DNA of 64,000 nucleotides from positions 372,001-436,000 of the forward strand of contig NZ_JAGKJK010000004.1 in assembly GCF_020329435.1 (NCBI RefSeq), in the 5' to 3' direction. Below the pieces are notes generated by a model. That model did no database searches. It saw only the letters and a program-made list of their open reading frames with translations, and had not been told where the DNA came from. Within the stretch, counting starts at the first letter, position 1. Every line of letters starts with the position of its first letter. The translations under genes and the position numbers were made by a program. Source of the DNA: Bradyrhizobium hereditatis (GTDB taxonomy: Bacteria; Pseudomonadota; Alphaproteobacteria; Rhizobiales; Xanthobacteraceae). Shown here in pieces: positions 43,588-52,565 of the stretch.

Positions 43588-44353
43588 GCTGCACCTCGCG
43601 CTCGGCGTCGATCGCCTCCTCGCGGATCAGTGACCACAGCTGGTTCTGCAGGCTGAGCAATTTACCACGCGCATCGATGCCGCCGCGCTCGGCCCGCGTC
43701 ATCGGAATGGTCACGATCTCACGAATGCGGCCAGGACGGCGCGACAGCACCACGATGCGATCGGCGAGCCGCACCGCCTCCTCCAGATTATGCGTGACGT
43801 AGACCGCGCCCATCGTGCCGTCGGCGAGCAGGCGGATGAAATCCTCCATCAAGAGTTCGCGCGTCTGCGAATCCAGCGCCGACAGCGGCTCATCCATCAA
43901 GAGGATCGCCGGCCGTACCGCGAGCGCCCGCGCAATGCCGACACGCTGGCGCATGCCGCCTGACAATTGCTTTGGATAGGCGCCGCGAAAATCGGACAGG
44001 CCGGTGCGGCGCAGCGCATCATCAACCACTGCCTTGCGCGCGGCGGGATCGAGCACGGTATGAACTAGCGGGAATTCGATGTTGGCCTCCACCGTGCACC
44101 ATGGCAGAAGCGCAAAATCCTGGAACACAAAAGTCAGCGGATTGAGACTGTCGGCCGGCGGCGCACCGCGCAGCTCGGCGGCCCCCTCGCTCGGCCGTAG
44201 CAGCCCGCCGAGGATCGACAAGAGCGTGCTCTTGCCACAGCCGGACGGCCCGACGATCGCGACCACTTCGCCGGAGGCGACGGTGAACGACACGCGGTCG
44301 AGCACGTCGAGGCCGTCGAAGCGATGGCTGATTTGGTCGGCGATCAGGTCCAT
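43580..44353 (-). CDS. ABC transporter ATP-binding protein (SsuB type)
   Basis: A 257-residue importer ATPase. Walker A GPSGCGKST, signature LSGGMRQRVGIARAL and Walker B ILLMDEPLSALD are intact, and the switch histidine is in VTHNLEEAV. It overlaps the permease gene by eight bases and lies after the binding-protein gene, from which a palindromic repeat separates it. Confidence 0.95.
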   Translation of the reverse strand: MDLIADQISHRFDGLDVLDRVSFTVASGEVVAIVGPSGCGKSTLLSILGGLLRPSEGAAELRGAPPADSLNPLTFVFQDFALLPWCTVEANIEFPLVHTVLDPAARKAVVDDALRRTGLSDFRGAYPKQLSGGMRQRVGIARALAVRPAILLMDEPLSALDSQTRELLMEDFIRLLADGTMGAVYVTHNLEEAVRLADRIVVLSRRPGRIREIVTIPMTRAERGGIDARGKLLSLQNQLWSLIREEAIDAEREVQHA

Positions 44354-44372
44354 GTGGTGCTCTTCTCGTGAT

Positions 44373-44480
44373 CCGTCATCCTGAGGAGCGCGCTCTTGCG
44401 CGCGTCTCGAAGGATGCGCGGCCCCGCTGGTGGCCGTCGTCCTTCGAGACGGCCGCTTCGCGGCCTCCTCAGGATGACGG
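44373..44480. repeat. CCGTCATCCTGAGG inverted repeat
   Basis: CCGTCATCCTGAGGAGCGCG at the left and CTCCTCAGGATGACGG at the right flank CGTCTCGAAGGATG and CGTCCTTCGAGACG elements, a compound palindrome. It sits between the ATPase and the binding-protein gene, both on the minus strand, so transcription would have to read through it. Confidence 0.75.
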
Positions 44481-44494
44481 GTTTGGCATGAACA

Positions 44495-45499
44495 TCAATC
44501 CGCCTTCACATATTCCTTCGCGATGATCGCATCTGCGTCAAAGCCCTTGTCGACAAAGCCCTGCTCCTGCAGCCAGCTGATCTGGTTGGCGACATTCTTC
44601 ACATCGAGCTTGCCCTCGGGATCGATATACGCGCAGTTCCCGACCACCTGCTCCACTGGCAGATTGGTGTATTTCGCGATGATCTCGAGCAGCGGCTTTG
44701 TCTTGTCGTTGATGTCAGCCTTCCCGTCCTTCACGGAAGCCAGAATCACGTCATGATATTCGCGGTCGGCGCGCGCCAGCGAGGCCAGAAGCTTGGTCAC
44801 CAGCGGCTTGTTCGTCAGCGTCTTCGGCGCGGCAAACACCGCGCCGAGTTGCCAGGGCGTCTCGTCGCCGACCCAGCCGAGGAATTTGGCGCCGCCGGAA
44901 TCCACCAGCGCCCGCGCGGTCGAGATCGGCAGCAAGGCGGCGTCGACGGTCTCGCCCTTCAGCGCTGCCGCGGCATTCGACAGCGACTGCAGCGGCATGA
45001 TCTTCACGTCCGCAAGCTTGAAGCCGTATTTGTCGGCGAGCAAGCCGAGCGAATAATGGAAGCTGGAGCCGACCTGCGTTACTGCGATGCGCTTGCCCGC
45101 AAGATCCTTCGGCGTCTTCAGTCCGGCCGCATAGGCACTGTTGCTGGCGAAATAGCCGATCAGGGGATAGCCCGCTTTCTCGCGGCTCATGCCGCCGATG
45201 ATCTTCAACGTGCCCTTGCCGGCGAGATTGTAGAGGCCGGCGGTGAACGCGGTGATGCCGAAATCGACATCGCCTGAGGTCGTCGCCACCGCGATCGGCT
45301 GCGCCGCATCGAAGAATTTCAGTTCGATATCGAGTCCGGCCTCGCGGAAATAGCCCTTGTCCTGCGCAATGAAGACCGGCGCCGAGGACGACAGCCGGAG
45401 CACGCCGATCTTGGCCTTCAGCGCATCATCGGCCCGCGCGATCCCGCCCGCCGCAACTGCCAACAGGCCCGCCAGCGCGAGCCGCGCAAACTTCCTCAT
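44495..45499 (-). CDS. ABC transporter substrate-binding protein (SsuA/NMT1-like)
   Basis: A 334-residue periplasmic protein. The signal peptide ends near GGIARADD. The mature part begins KIGVLRLSSSAPVFIAQDKGYFREAGLDIELKFF, with the internal repeat region KRIAVTQVGSSFHYSLG and a C-terminal lobe typical of the SsuA/NMT1 type. The ligand is unknown; sulfonates, nitrate, pyrimidines and aromatic acids are all carried by relatives. Neighbouring genes (FAD oxidoreductase, AspDH-like, enoyl-CoA hydratase) suggest that the imported compound is catabolised, but do not define it. Confidence 0.93.
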   Translation of the reverse strand: MRKFARLALAGLLAVAAGGIARADDALKAKIGVLRLSSSAPVFIAQDKGYFREAGLDIELKFFDAAQPIAVATTSGDVDFGITAFTAGLYNLAGKGTLKIIGGMSREKAGYPLIGYFASNSAYAAGLKTPKDLAGKRIAVTQVGSSFHYSLGLLADKYGFKLADVKIMPLQSLSNAAAALKGETVDAALLPISTARALVDSGGAKFLGWVGDETPWQLGAVFAAPKTLTNKPLVTKLLASLARADREYHDVILASVKDGKADINDKTKPLLEIIAKYTNLPVEQVVGNCAYIDPEGKLDVKNVANQISWLQEQGFVDKGFDADAIIAKEYVKAD

Positions 45500-45541
45500 C
45501 CGGTCTCCTCCGTCCCTTGTTTTCGCAGGTTATCCACTTGG

Positions 45542-45658
45542 GTCGTCGCTGCGAACGCAGGGACCCATAACCACAGGACCTTGTAATCGCTAAAGCCGTC
45601 TACCCAAGTGCCACGAGAAGGGCCGCGGCGTATGGGTCCCTGCGTTCGCAGGGACGAC
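45542..45658. repeat. Inverted pair of GTCGTC...GCAGGGACC repeats
   Basis: GTCGTCGCTGCGAACGCAGG with GACCCA at 45542-45567 is mirrored by TGGGTCCCTGCGTTCGCAGG with GACGAC at 45633-45658. The pair lies between the FAD oxidoreductase and the binding-protein gene on the same strand. Confidence 0.75.
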
Positions 45659-45683
45659 GTAGCATATTTCGGAATTCACCAAT

Positions 45684-47054
45684 CTATAACCCCTCGGGCA
45701 CGCGCTGATCCCGCCCGATAAACGCGCCCTGTTGTTTTAGCATCTGTTGCAATTTTTCAACCGCAATGTCGCGGGGAATCGTGTTTCCGGACAGCGCCAG
45801 CGCCGCGGCCGAGCCGGCCGCCTCGCCCATCGCAAAGCAGGCGCCGGAAACCCGCGCCGCCGACTGCCCCTCATGGGTCATCGAGGCGCAGCGCCCAGCC
45901 ATCAGCAGATTATCGATGCCCTCGGGCACCAGCATGCGATAGGGCAATTCGTTGAAGCCGCGCGATTCCGGGATCGGCGGGAACTTGAAGACGACGTCGC
46001 CGGCGACATGCTGCTCCATCGGCCAGCCATTGACGCCGATGGAATCGTCGAACGAGGCGCAACCGAGCACATCCTCGCCCGACAGCATGTAGCCGCCGAT
46101 CACGCGCCGCGTCTCGCGGATGCCGAGCTGCGGCGGCAAATCGACGATGTAGGATTTTTCGAAGCCGGGCACGGTGCGTAGGAATTCGAATGCCTCGATC
46201 GCCTGCCGCCGCCCCTCGATTTCGCCGCGCGTCATCTGGTCGGGATCGATCCCGCTCACCGCCGTGCCGTCCTCGCGCGCGAGCTGGGTGAAGTTGACCC
46301 GCCATTCGATGGCCGACCGCTGCGGCCGCACGATCACGGTCTTGCGCGGAAAGCGATGCGTGCCCGCGGCTTCCGCCTTTTCCATCAGCGCCGGGATGGT
46401 CCGCCAGGCATCGCCCGCTTTGTCAGGGTCGATGCCGTTGAGGCGAAACATCATCGACGGGTACATCATGCCGCCGGCATTGTCGCCGACCTCGAAGGGC
46501 GCGCCCGCCCAGGCCGCGAGGTCGCCGTCACCGGAGCAATCGATGAAGATGCCGGCGCGCACCGCCTGACGCCCCGCCTTGGTCTCCACCATCAGCGCAT
46601 CGATGCGCCGCGCGTCATCCATCACCACGCCGGCGCCCAGCGCGTGAAAGAGGATGTCGACCTTGTGCGCGGCAAGCAGATCATCCGCGGCGATCTTGTA
46701 GGCCGCGGTGTCGTAGGCCTGCGCAAAGATCTTGCCGAGGATCAGATGCGGCGCGTTGAGCCCATCAAGCCGGTCGATCCGAGCGAGCAGATCGGAGGCG
46801 ATGCCCTGCACCACCCGATGCATCTCGCCATGAACGTTGGCATGCAGCCCGCAAAAGTTCGTGACGCCCGCGGCCGTGCCCATGCCGCCGAGAAAACCGT
46901 ATCGCTCGATCAGCAGCGTACGGCGGCCGGCGCGCGCGGCGGCAACGGCAGCAGCAATGCCCGCCGGACCGCCGCCGAGAACGGCAACTTCATATTCGCC
47001 ATAAAGCGGGACTTCGCGGGCGGGTTCGGTGATGGTTTTGACAGGCAAGCGCAA
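45684..47054 (-). CDS. FAD-dependent oxidoreductase
   Basis: A 456-residue flavoprotein of the FAD-dependent oxidoreductase (FAD_oxidored) type. The dinucleotide motif is LGGGPAGIAAAVAAARAGRRTLLIERYGFLGG, a second FAD-contact motif is FIDCSGDGDLAAWAG, and the C-terminal GRCASMTHEGQSAARVSGACFAMGEAAG binds the pyrophosphate. The family is broad and includes desaturases, dehydrogenases and unknown enzymes; the substrate is undefined. It lies 70 bp downstream of the AspDH-like gene on the same strand and could be co-transcribed with the upstream hydratase and the downstream importer. Confidence 0.9.
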   Translation of the reverse strand: MRLPVKTITEPAREVPLYGEYEVAVLGGGPAGIAAAVAAARAGRRTLLIERYGFLGGMGTAAGVTNFCGLHANVHGEMHRVVQGIASDLLARIDRLDGLNAPHLILGKIFAQAYDTAAYKIAADDLLAAHKVDILFHALGAGVVMDDARRIDALMVETKAGRQAVRAGIFIDCSGDGDLAAWAGAPFEVGDNAGGMMYPSMMFRLNGIDPDKAGDAWRTIPALMEKAEAAGTHRFPRKTVIVRPQRSAIEWRVNFTQLAREDGTAVSGIDPDQMTRGEIEGRRQAIEAFEFLRTVPGFEKSYIVDLPPQLGIRETRRVIGGYMLSGEDVLGCASFDDSIGVNGWPMEQHVAGDVVFKFPPIPESRGFNELPYRMLVPEGIDNLLMAGRCASMTHEGQSAARVSGACFAMGEAAGSAAALALSGNTIPRDIAVEKLQQMLKQQGAFIGRDQRVPEGL

Positions 47055-47124
47055 ATTCCCGGATCAATGGCTGAAGGCTAATGCCTCGGGCACAGCATCT
47101 AGCTAGCGCGGCGCGCGGGACGGC

Positions 47125-47931
47125 TCAAGTTCCGACCTGCAGCGGCGAGGTAAGCTTGCGTAGCGCGGCGATCACCGAGAGCGCAGTGATGCGCCCTGTT
47201 CTCGGATTTTCCGATGGCACATTCTCGATCGACATCGAAAACGAGGCCGAGTCGGATTCGACCCTGATCTCGTGACAGTTCCGCGTCACCGCCGGATCGG
47301 CCCAGATTTCTATCGTCGTGCGGTCGGGCCCGATGCCGGCGAGCGATAGAGCCGCGACGACATTGACATTGGCGGGAAAGGCCGCGGCGGCATCGCGTGC
47401 CGAGCCCTTGAACACGCAAAGCGCGGATGTCAGGCCTTCCATGGAGATCCCGTTCTCTACAAGATAGGGCGCGCCTGCGAGACCTCGAGGCGGCTTGCGC
47501 GTCACCATCTGCACCGAATGGATAGTGCCCTCGGCAGCAGCCAAGACCGCATCGAAGCCGATCAGCGCGCCGGTCGGCACGATGATCTTGCCGCCATGCG
47601 CCCGGGCGAGGTCGACCAGATCGGGACGCGGCAAGAGCGCGCCCGCGCTCAGTACCATCACCTGCTTGCCGGCGCGCAGCATCGGCCGGCAAATCTGATC
47701 GAGGATTTCAGCCGGCGCGCATTCGACGACAAGGTCGGCATGATCCGGCAACTCATCGAGCGAAACCAGCGAAGAAGTGATGCCCTCGCGATCGAGCCAC
47801 GCCTGCGCCTTGGCCCGATCCCTGGTCGCGATCGCCGCCAGCGAGAGGCCCGGCAAACCCTGCGCCAGCTTGCGCGCCACGGTTCGGCCGATCTCGCCCA
47901 GCCCGGCTATAGCGATGCGCTTCGTTGGCAA
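47125..47931 (-). CDS. Aspartate dehydrogenase-like protein (NadX family)
   Basis: A 268-residue protein with an N-terminal Rossmann motif IAGLGEIGRTVARKLAQG and the aspartate dehydrogenase C-terminal domain (VPTGALIGFDAVLAAAEGTIHSVQMVTRKPPRGL, NANVVAALSLAGIG-like). True members oxidise L-aspartate to iminoaspartate for NAD synthesis or use related amino acids. The start is TTG at 47931, supported by CAGGAG nine bases upstream; the open frame extends to 48021 but with no site. It is 49 bp after the enoyl-CoA hydratase gene and probably in the same operon. Whether it makes NAD precursors or serves the catabolic cluster is open. Confidence 0.85.
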   Translation of the reverse strand: MPTKRIAIAGLGEIGRTVARKLAQGLPGLSLAAIATRDRAKAQAWLDREGITSSLVSLDELPDHADLVVECAPAEILDQICRPMLRAGKQVMVLSAGALLPRPDLVDLARAHGGKIIVPTGALIGFDAVLAAAEGTIHSVQMVTRKPPRGLAGAPYLVENGISMEGLTSALCVFKGSARDAAAAFPANVNVVAALSLAGIGPDRTTIEIWADPAVTRNCHEIRVESDSASFSMSIENVPSENPRTGRITALSVIAALRKLTSPLQVGT

Positions 47932-47980
47932 ACCCGATACTCCTGCAACGGACCTCACACAGCACCCCGGAACGAAACGC

Positions 47981-48781
47981 TTATGCGCCCTTCCACCAAT
48001 TCGCCGCCCGCTTCTCCGCAAACGATGCCAGCCCCTCCGACGCCTCTTTCGTCTGCCGCCGCGCCGAATGCATCTTCACCAACCGCGCATAGGCCGCGTC
48101 GTCAACGCCCATGCCGCCGAACGAGCTTTCCATCGCAAGCCGCTTGGTCTCGGCCAGCGCTTCGGGGCCGTTGGCGAGCAGTTGCTCGACGACTTTCGCA
48201 CCCGCCCCCTCAAGATCGGCCAGCGGCACCACCTCATGCACCAGGCCGATGCGCCGCGCTTCCTCCGCGCCGAACCGTTCGCCAGTCAGCGCATAGCGGC
48301 GCACCTGGCGGACGCCGATGGCGTCACAGAGTTGCGGAATGATGATCGCGGCCGTCAGTCCCCAGCGCACTTCGGTAATCGAAAACATCGCATTGTCGGC
48401 GGCGATCACGACGTCGCAGGCCGAGATCACGCCGGTACCGCCGCCGAAGCAGCCGCCCTGCACCAGCGCCACCGTCGGGATCGGCAGCGTGTTCAGCCGC
48501 TGCACGGCCTCGAACGTTGCGCGCGACACGGCCTCGTTCTCTTCAGCCGATTTCGGCCGCACGCCGTTGATCCATTTCAGGTCGGCGCCGGCCTGGAAAT
48601 GCTTGCCATTGCCCCTGAGCACGACGACGCGAAGGTTCGGCTTCTTGCCGAGCTCATCCATCGCCGCGAGCACGCCGCCAATCAGCCCACCGTCATAGGC
48701 ATTGTTCACCTCGGGGCGGTTGAGCGTGACGGTTGCGACACCGCGCGCATCGAGATTCCACAAGACAGGATTGGCAGTCAT
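47981..48781 (-). CDS. Enoyl-CoA hydratase/isomerase-family protein
   Basis: A 266-residue crotonase-fold protein. The oxyanion-hole segment LRGNGKHFQAGADLKWI and the catalytic region ALVQGGCFGGGTGVISACDVVIAADNAMFSITEVRWGL are intact; the two Glu positions of true hydratases need checking. It acts on a CoA ester. It is the first gene of the minus-strand group with AspDH-like, FAD oxidoreductase and importer genes, and its leader carries a perfect 10-bp inverted repeat, a likely operator. Confidence 0.9.
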   Translation of the reverse strand: MTANPVLWNLDARGVATVTLNRPEVNNAYDGGLIGGVLAAMDELGKKPNLRVVVLRGNGKHFQAGADLKWINGVRPKSAEENEAVSRATFEAVQRLNTLPIPTVALVQGGCFGGGTGVISACDVVIAADNAMFSITEVRWGLTAAIIIPQLCDAIGVRQVRRYALTGERFGAEEARRIGLVHEVVPLADLEGAGAKVVEQLLANGPEALAETKRLAMESSFGGMGVDDAAYARLVKMHSARRQTKEASEGLASFAEKRAANWWKGA

Positions 48782-48793
48782 TCGGCGGTCCCT

Positions 48794-48822
48794 TTGTTCG
48801 GCATTCTTGTTATGCCGAACAA
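48794..48822. promoter_or_regulatory. Perfect palindrome before the hydratase operon
   Basis: TTGTTCGGCA and TGCCGAACAA are perfect ten-base arms separated by nine bases, ending 12 bp before the ATG of the enoyl-CoA hydratase gene. It has the geometry of an operator for a dimeric regulator; no regulator gene is adjacent. Confidence 0.65.
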
Positions 48823-48858
48823 TAGGCCGGGATCGCAGGCCCTGTCACGGCCGCCGAA

Positions 48859-50205
48859 TTACCTTCGGCCGTACCGCTGCATCATGTCTGCCCTGTCCCC
48901 GACCGAAGTCCGCCGCGGGCCGATCGCCTCAAACTGAGCTTTCTGCTCGTCGTTCAGCGTCGCATAGAAGCCGTCGAGCGCCGTGCGCACCTGCTTGACC
49001 GCCTGCAGCATGACGTCCAGCCGCTTGCCGGTCGCTGCGAGCCGTGCCGTCGGCGTCGCGGCATCCTCAGGACGGCACGACGTGGCCAGCATATCGGCCG
49101 CCTTGGCGCTTGCGTCCTGCAGCGTCGTCAGCTTGGCGCGCTGGGCATCCGTCGGGTGCAATCTCGCCTGGATTTCCTCAGTTGGCCATCGCAGGCTTGA
49201 GGATTGCGTGACATCACACGGCCGCGCCAACGATCTGTTGCGCCGCCGCTCGCTCTTCCTTTCCTGGTCTTCGGCGACCGCGTTCAGCCGCGCTTTCTGC
49301 TCGTCGTTCAAAAGGCCGTAGAATTTCTCCAGCGGCGGCTGCACGGTCGCAACGCCCGATATCATCGCCTCGATGCGTTGCTGCATCGAGGCAAGCCGGC
49401 CGGACGCCGTCAGGGCAATCGTGGCCGGGCACGCCGCCTTGATCTTCTGTGCCGCCGTCATAGACGCATTGGCGAGATCGTCCAGCGCTGCGCGCTGCGT
49501 CTCGGTCGGTTCGATCGTTTGCGCGATCAGGTCGATCGGCAGCCCTGCGATTTCGCGGCTGTCCTCGCCGCACAACAGCGCCAGCCGGTCCCGCCCGCCG
49601 GACGAACCGCGCGGCGGCAGGTAACCCGAAAGGCCCTGATAGTCATAGGGCCCGAACAGGCCGGCATAAATGTCGTCATAGCCGTAATACCAGAACGGCG
49701 CGCCGACGCGCGGGCCCCAGAGCGCATAATCATAGATGTCAAAATACGCGAACGGCCAGAACAGCGGCCCGACCCAGCCATATCCACCATTGCCGTGCCG
49801 CCACCATCCGCCGCCTCTGCCGCGTCCGTATTGCCAGCCTGCCAGCGCCGCGCCAGCGGTGACGCTGGCGCGCATGGCGGGACTATGCAGGGCAGCGGCG
49901 TGGCGATAGCTGCGGGCGAGCGCGCGCGAGTTCAGCCCACGGCCGCCACCGGTAAAGTTCATGCGATGTGCGGAAAACGAACGGTGCGCGGATCTGGCAT
50001 GAAAACGGTGTGCCGATCTGGCATGAAAATGGCCGCCACCATGATGCCGGCCGCCGAAATGGTGACCATGACCTCCGCCACGATGGCCGCCGCCACGACC
50101 ACCGCCGTGGCCGCCACCATGACCGCCTTTCGCGATCGCAAAGTCCGCTACCGTCAGCGCCGCTGCGAAGACAATCGCGGCAATTCCCACTGCGATCTTT
50201 GACAT
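48859..50205 (-). CDS. Spy/CpxP-like (LTXXQ) protein with His/Gly-rich N-terminus
   Basis: A 448-residue exported protein. A signal peptide (KIAVGIAAIVFAAALTVADFAIAK) is followed by a histidine/glycine-rich segment of about 70 residues (repeated GGHGGG and HFHARSAHR units), a Gly/Trp/Tyr-rich middle part and two helical Spy/CpxP-type domains (IEPTETQRAALDDLANAS and LHPTDAQRAKLTTLQDASAKA, each with LNDEQKA). Spy-like proteins act as periplasmic chaperones or metal-stress sensors; the His-rich segment could bind zinc, copper or nickel. The ATG at 50205 follows GAGGGGA. Upstream in-frame starts exist at 50262 and 50220. Confidence 0.8.
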   Translation of the reverse strand: MSKIAVGIAAIVFAAALTVADFAIAKGGHGGGHGGGRGGGHRGGGHGHHFGGRHHGGGHFHARSAHRFHARSAHRSFSAHRMNFTGGGRGLNSRALARSYRHAAALHSPAMRASVTAGAALAGWQYGRGRGGGWWRHGNGGYGWVGPLFWPFAYFDIYDYALWGPRVGAPFWYYGYDDIYAGLFGPYDYQGLSGYLPPRGSSGGRDRLALLCGEDSREIAGLPIDLIAQTIEPTETQRAALDDLANASMTAAQKIKAACPATIALTASGRLASMQQRIEAMISGVATVQPPLEKFYGLLNDEQKARLNAVAEDQERKSERRRNRSLARPCDVTQSSSLRWPTEEIQARLHPTDAQRAKLTTLQDASAKAADMLATSCRPEDAATPTARLAATGKRLDVMLQAVKQVRTALDGFYATLNDEQKAQFEAIGPRRTSVGDRADMMQRYGRR

Positions 50206-50407
50206 GGCACGTCCCCTCATCGTCGCACGTCCATTGTCGCTAGGTCGCAAGCGTGACGGCACGGGGATGAACGCCGACTGAACGGCGAGGTTCCCGCGCG
50301 GCCGGCCGCACCTTCTGCAACCTGCTCTGTGCGGCGCACCGGTTGCACCCGGCCAAGGCTTGTGAGAACTAGCAACGCCATTCCCTCGCAGCAGGACTTT
50401 TCAGCCC

Positions 50408-51382
50408 ATGCGGATTTGCGTTTTCGGTGCAGGCGCCGTCGGCAGCCATTTTGCGGTGCGGCTCGCATTGGCAGGACATGACGTGTCCTGCGTGATGCGA
50501 GGTGCACATCTGGTTGCCGTGAAAGCCAGCGGGCTGACGCTGCGGGTCGGAGATGGCGAGTTCAAGGCGAAGGTGCGCGCATCGAGCGATCCCGCCACGC
50601 TGGGCCCGCAGGACGCCGTCATCTGCACGCTGAAGGCAACGGGCCTTCCGAGCCTCGCCGACGGAGTAGAGCTGCTGCTCGGCGAGGATACCGCCGTGGT
50701 GTTCGCGCAGAACGGCATTCCCTGGTGGTACGATATCGGGCTTTCGCCCACGCATCCGCCGGTGCCGGATCTTTCCTTTCTCGATCCGGGCGGTCGCTTG
50801 CGCGCCGCGATCCCGAAAGAGCGTATTGTCGGCGGCGTGGTTTTTTCGTCCAATGAAGTCATCGCGCCCGGCGTGGTTGCGAACCTTTCGCCCGAGCGCA
50901 ACCGGCTCCTGATCGGCGAATGCGACGACCGCGCCAGCGAGCGGGTCGCGAAGCTGCGCGCGGCGTTGAACGAAGCTTTGATCGAATCGCCCGAGGTCAC
51001 GCACATCAGGGAGACGATCTGGTCGAAGCTCCTGACCAACATGTCGATGTCGGTACTGTGCCTTCTGACCGGGCAGACTGCACGCGCCTTGCGCGACGAT
51101 CCCGATCTCGCCGATATCGTGCCGCGCCTGCTCGAGGAAGCCAACAGCGTGGCGCAGAGCTGCTTTCCCGCCGTCAAGCGCGTGACGCGCTCGGGCCCGG
51201 CGCCGGATCACAAGCCGTCGATCCTGCAGGACTATGAGCTCGGCCGCGCCATGGAGATCGACGTGCTGGTCCGCGCGCCCGCTGCGTTTGCGCGCGCCGC
51301 CGGACTTTCGACACCGATGCTCGACATGATGGGCGCGCTTGCCATTCGGCAGGCGCGTGGCAAGGGGCTTTATCAAGCCTGA
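50408..51382 (+). CDS. panE: 2-dehydropantoate 2-reductase (ketopantoate reductase)
   Basis: A 324-residue NADPH-dependent reductase. The cofactor motif GAGAVGSHFAVRLALAGHDV is at the N-terminus; the catalytic lysine is in ETIWSKLLTNMSMSVL and the C-terminal helical domain contains the expected SILQDYELGRAMEID. It reduces ketopantoate to pantoate in coenzyme A synthesis, or acts on a similar 2-keto acid, since the genome may have paralogues. The ATG is at 50408. It ends convergently with the biotin synthase gene, 17 bp apart. Confidence 0.92.
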   Translation: MRICVFGAGAVGSHFAVRLALAGHDVSCVMRGAHLVAVKASGLTLRVGDGEFKAKVRASSDPATLGPQDAVICTLKATGLPSLADGVELLLGEDTAVVFAQNGIPWWYDIGLSPTHPPVPDLSFLDPGGRLRAAIPKERIVGGVVFSSNEVIAPGVVANLSPERNRLLIGECDDRASERVAKLRAALNEALIESPEVTHIRETIWSKLLTNMSMSVLCLLTGQTARALRDDPDLADIVPRLLEEANSVAQSCFPAVKRVTRSGPAPDHKPSILQDYELGRAMEIDVLVRAPAAFARAAGLSTPMLDMMGALAIRQARGKGLYQA

Positions 51383-51399
51383 CCGATCTGCGGCGCAGA

Positions 51400-52383
51400 T
51401 CAGATGGCCTGCAACCCCAGCCGCTGAAACAGCTTTCGGTCAGCCTCGTGTTCCGGATTGCCTGCTGTAAGCAGGGTGTCGCCGACGAAGATCGAGTTTG
51501 CGCCCGCAAAGAAGCAAAGCGCCTGCATCTCGTCGCTCATCGCCGAACGGCCCGCCGATAGGCGGACATACGATGTCGGCATCATGATGCGCGCGAGGGC
51601 AACGATCCGGACAAATTCGATCGGCTCGATCGGCGCTGATTCCGCAAGCGGCGTGCCGGCGATCGGAATCAGCATGTTGATCGGAACGCTTTCCGGTGGC
51701 TCAGGCAGATTTGCAAGCGTCACCAGCATGTCGACGCGGTCGGCTTCCTGCTCGCCCATGCCGAGGATGCCGCCGCAGCATACTTTCATGCCGGATTGCC
51801 GAACGTTTTCCAGTGTGTCGAGGCGATCCGCAAACGTGCGCGTTGAAGTCACCTGCGGGTAATAGCGCTCCGACGTATCGATATTGTGGTTGTAGTAGTC
51901 GAGACCTGCCGCACTGAGGCGGTCCGACTGCGCACGGTCAAGCATTCCCAGCGTCATGCAGGTCTCGAGCCCGAGCGCCTTCACCGCGCCAATGATTTCA
52001 ACGATGGCGTCCATGTCTCTCGGCTTTGGATTCCGCCACGCGGCACCCATGCAGTAGCGCGTCGCACCACCGTCCTTGGCCCCGCGCGCTTCGGCGATGA
52101 CCTTTTCGACGTCCATCAGCTTCGAGGCGGCAAGCCCGGTCGAATGATGTGAGGACTGGCTGCAATAGCCACAATCCTCCGGGCAGCCGCCAGTCTTGAT
52201 GTTGAGGAGCTTGCTCAGTTGCACGCGATTGGGATCGAAATTCTGCCGATGAACGGACTGCGCCCTGAACAGGAGATCGTTGAACGGCAACTTGTAGAGC
52301 GACCAGGCGGCCTCTCGCGACCAAGCCGCTGAACCAGCAGGGGGTACCGTCGCGGTCAACGTCTCATCCCGTACTTCGAGCAT
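51400..52383 (-). CDS. bioB: Biotin synthase
   Basis: A 327-residue radical-SAM enzyme. The 4Fe-4S motif [17 protein letters not shown] holds Cys67, Cys71 and Cys74, and the 2Fe-2S ligand region [19 protein letters not shown] and the [12 protein letters not shown] segment follow. It inserts sulfur into dethiobiotin to make biotin. The other biotin genes are not adjacent, so it stands alone in the genome here. It is divergent from the SDR gene, with a short dyad in the promoter region between them. Confidence 0.96.
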   Translation of the reverse strand: MLEVRDETLTATVPPAGSAAWSREAAWSLYKLPFNDLLFRAQSVHRQNFDPNRVQLSKLLNIKTGGCPEDCGYCSQSSHHSTGLAASKLMDVEKVIAEARGAKDGGATRYCMGAAWRNPKPRDMDAIVEIIGAVKALGLETCMTLGMLDRAQSDRLSAAGLDYYNHNIDTSERYYPQVTSTRTFADRLDTLENVRQSGMKVCCGGILGMGEQEADRVDMLVTLANLPEPPESVPINMLIPIAGTPLAESAPIEPIEFVRIVALARIMMPTSYVRLSAGRSAMSDEMQALCFFAGANSIFVGDTLLTAGNPEHEADRKLFQRLGLQAI

Positions 52384-52425
52384 CCTTCAATTCTCCAGAC
52401 TGCATTGCATCCGTTCGTCATCGCA

Positions 52426-52443
52426 CGATGACGCGGCCGGCAC
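52426..52443. promoter_or_regulatory. Dyad upstream of bioB
   Basis: CGTCATCG-CA-CGATGACG is a perfect dyad with eight-base arms, 43 bp upstream of bioB. It could be a regulator site; no BioR-type regulator gene is adjacent and the sequence does not match a known biotin operator that I can recall. Confidence 0.3.
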
Positions 52444-52565
52444 CAGCGCCGCTGCGCGTCGTCTGCAGAAAGTTGATCGCAGATGCAATCGGACATTGAC
52501 CGCATAGTGGCGGCCGTATCACTCTTGTGCAGGCCCAAGAAGAAGAAACAGGCGGGGAACCGAGC

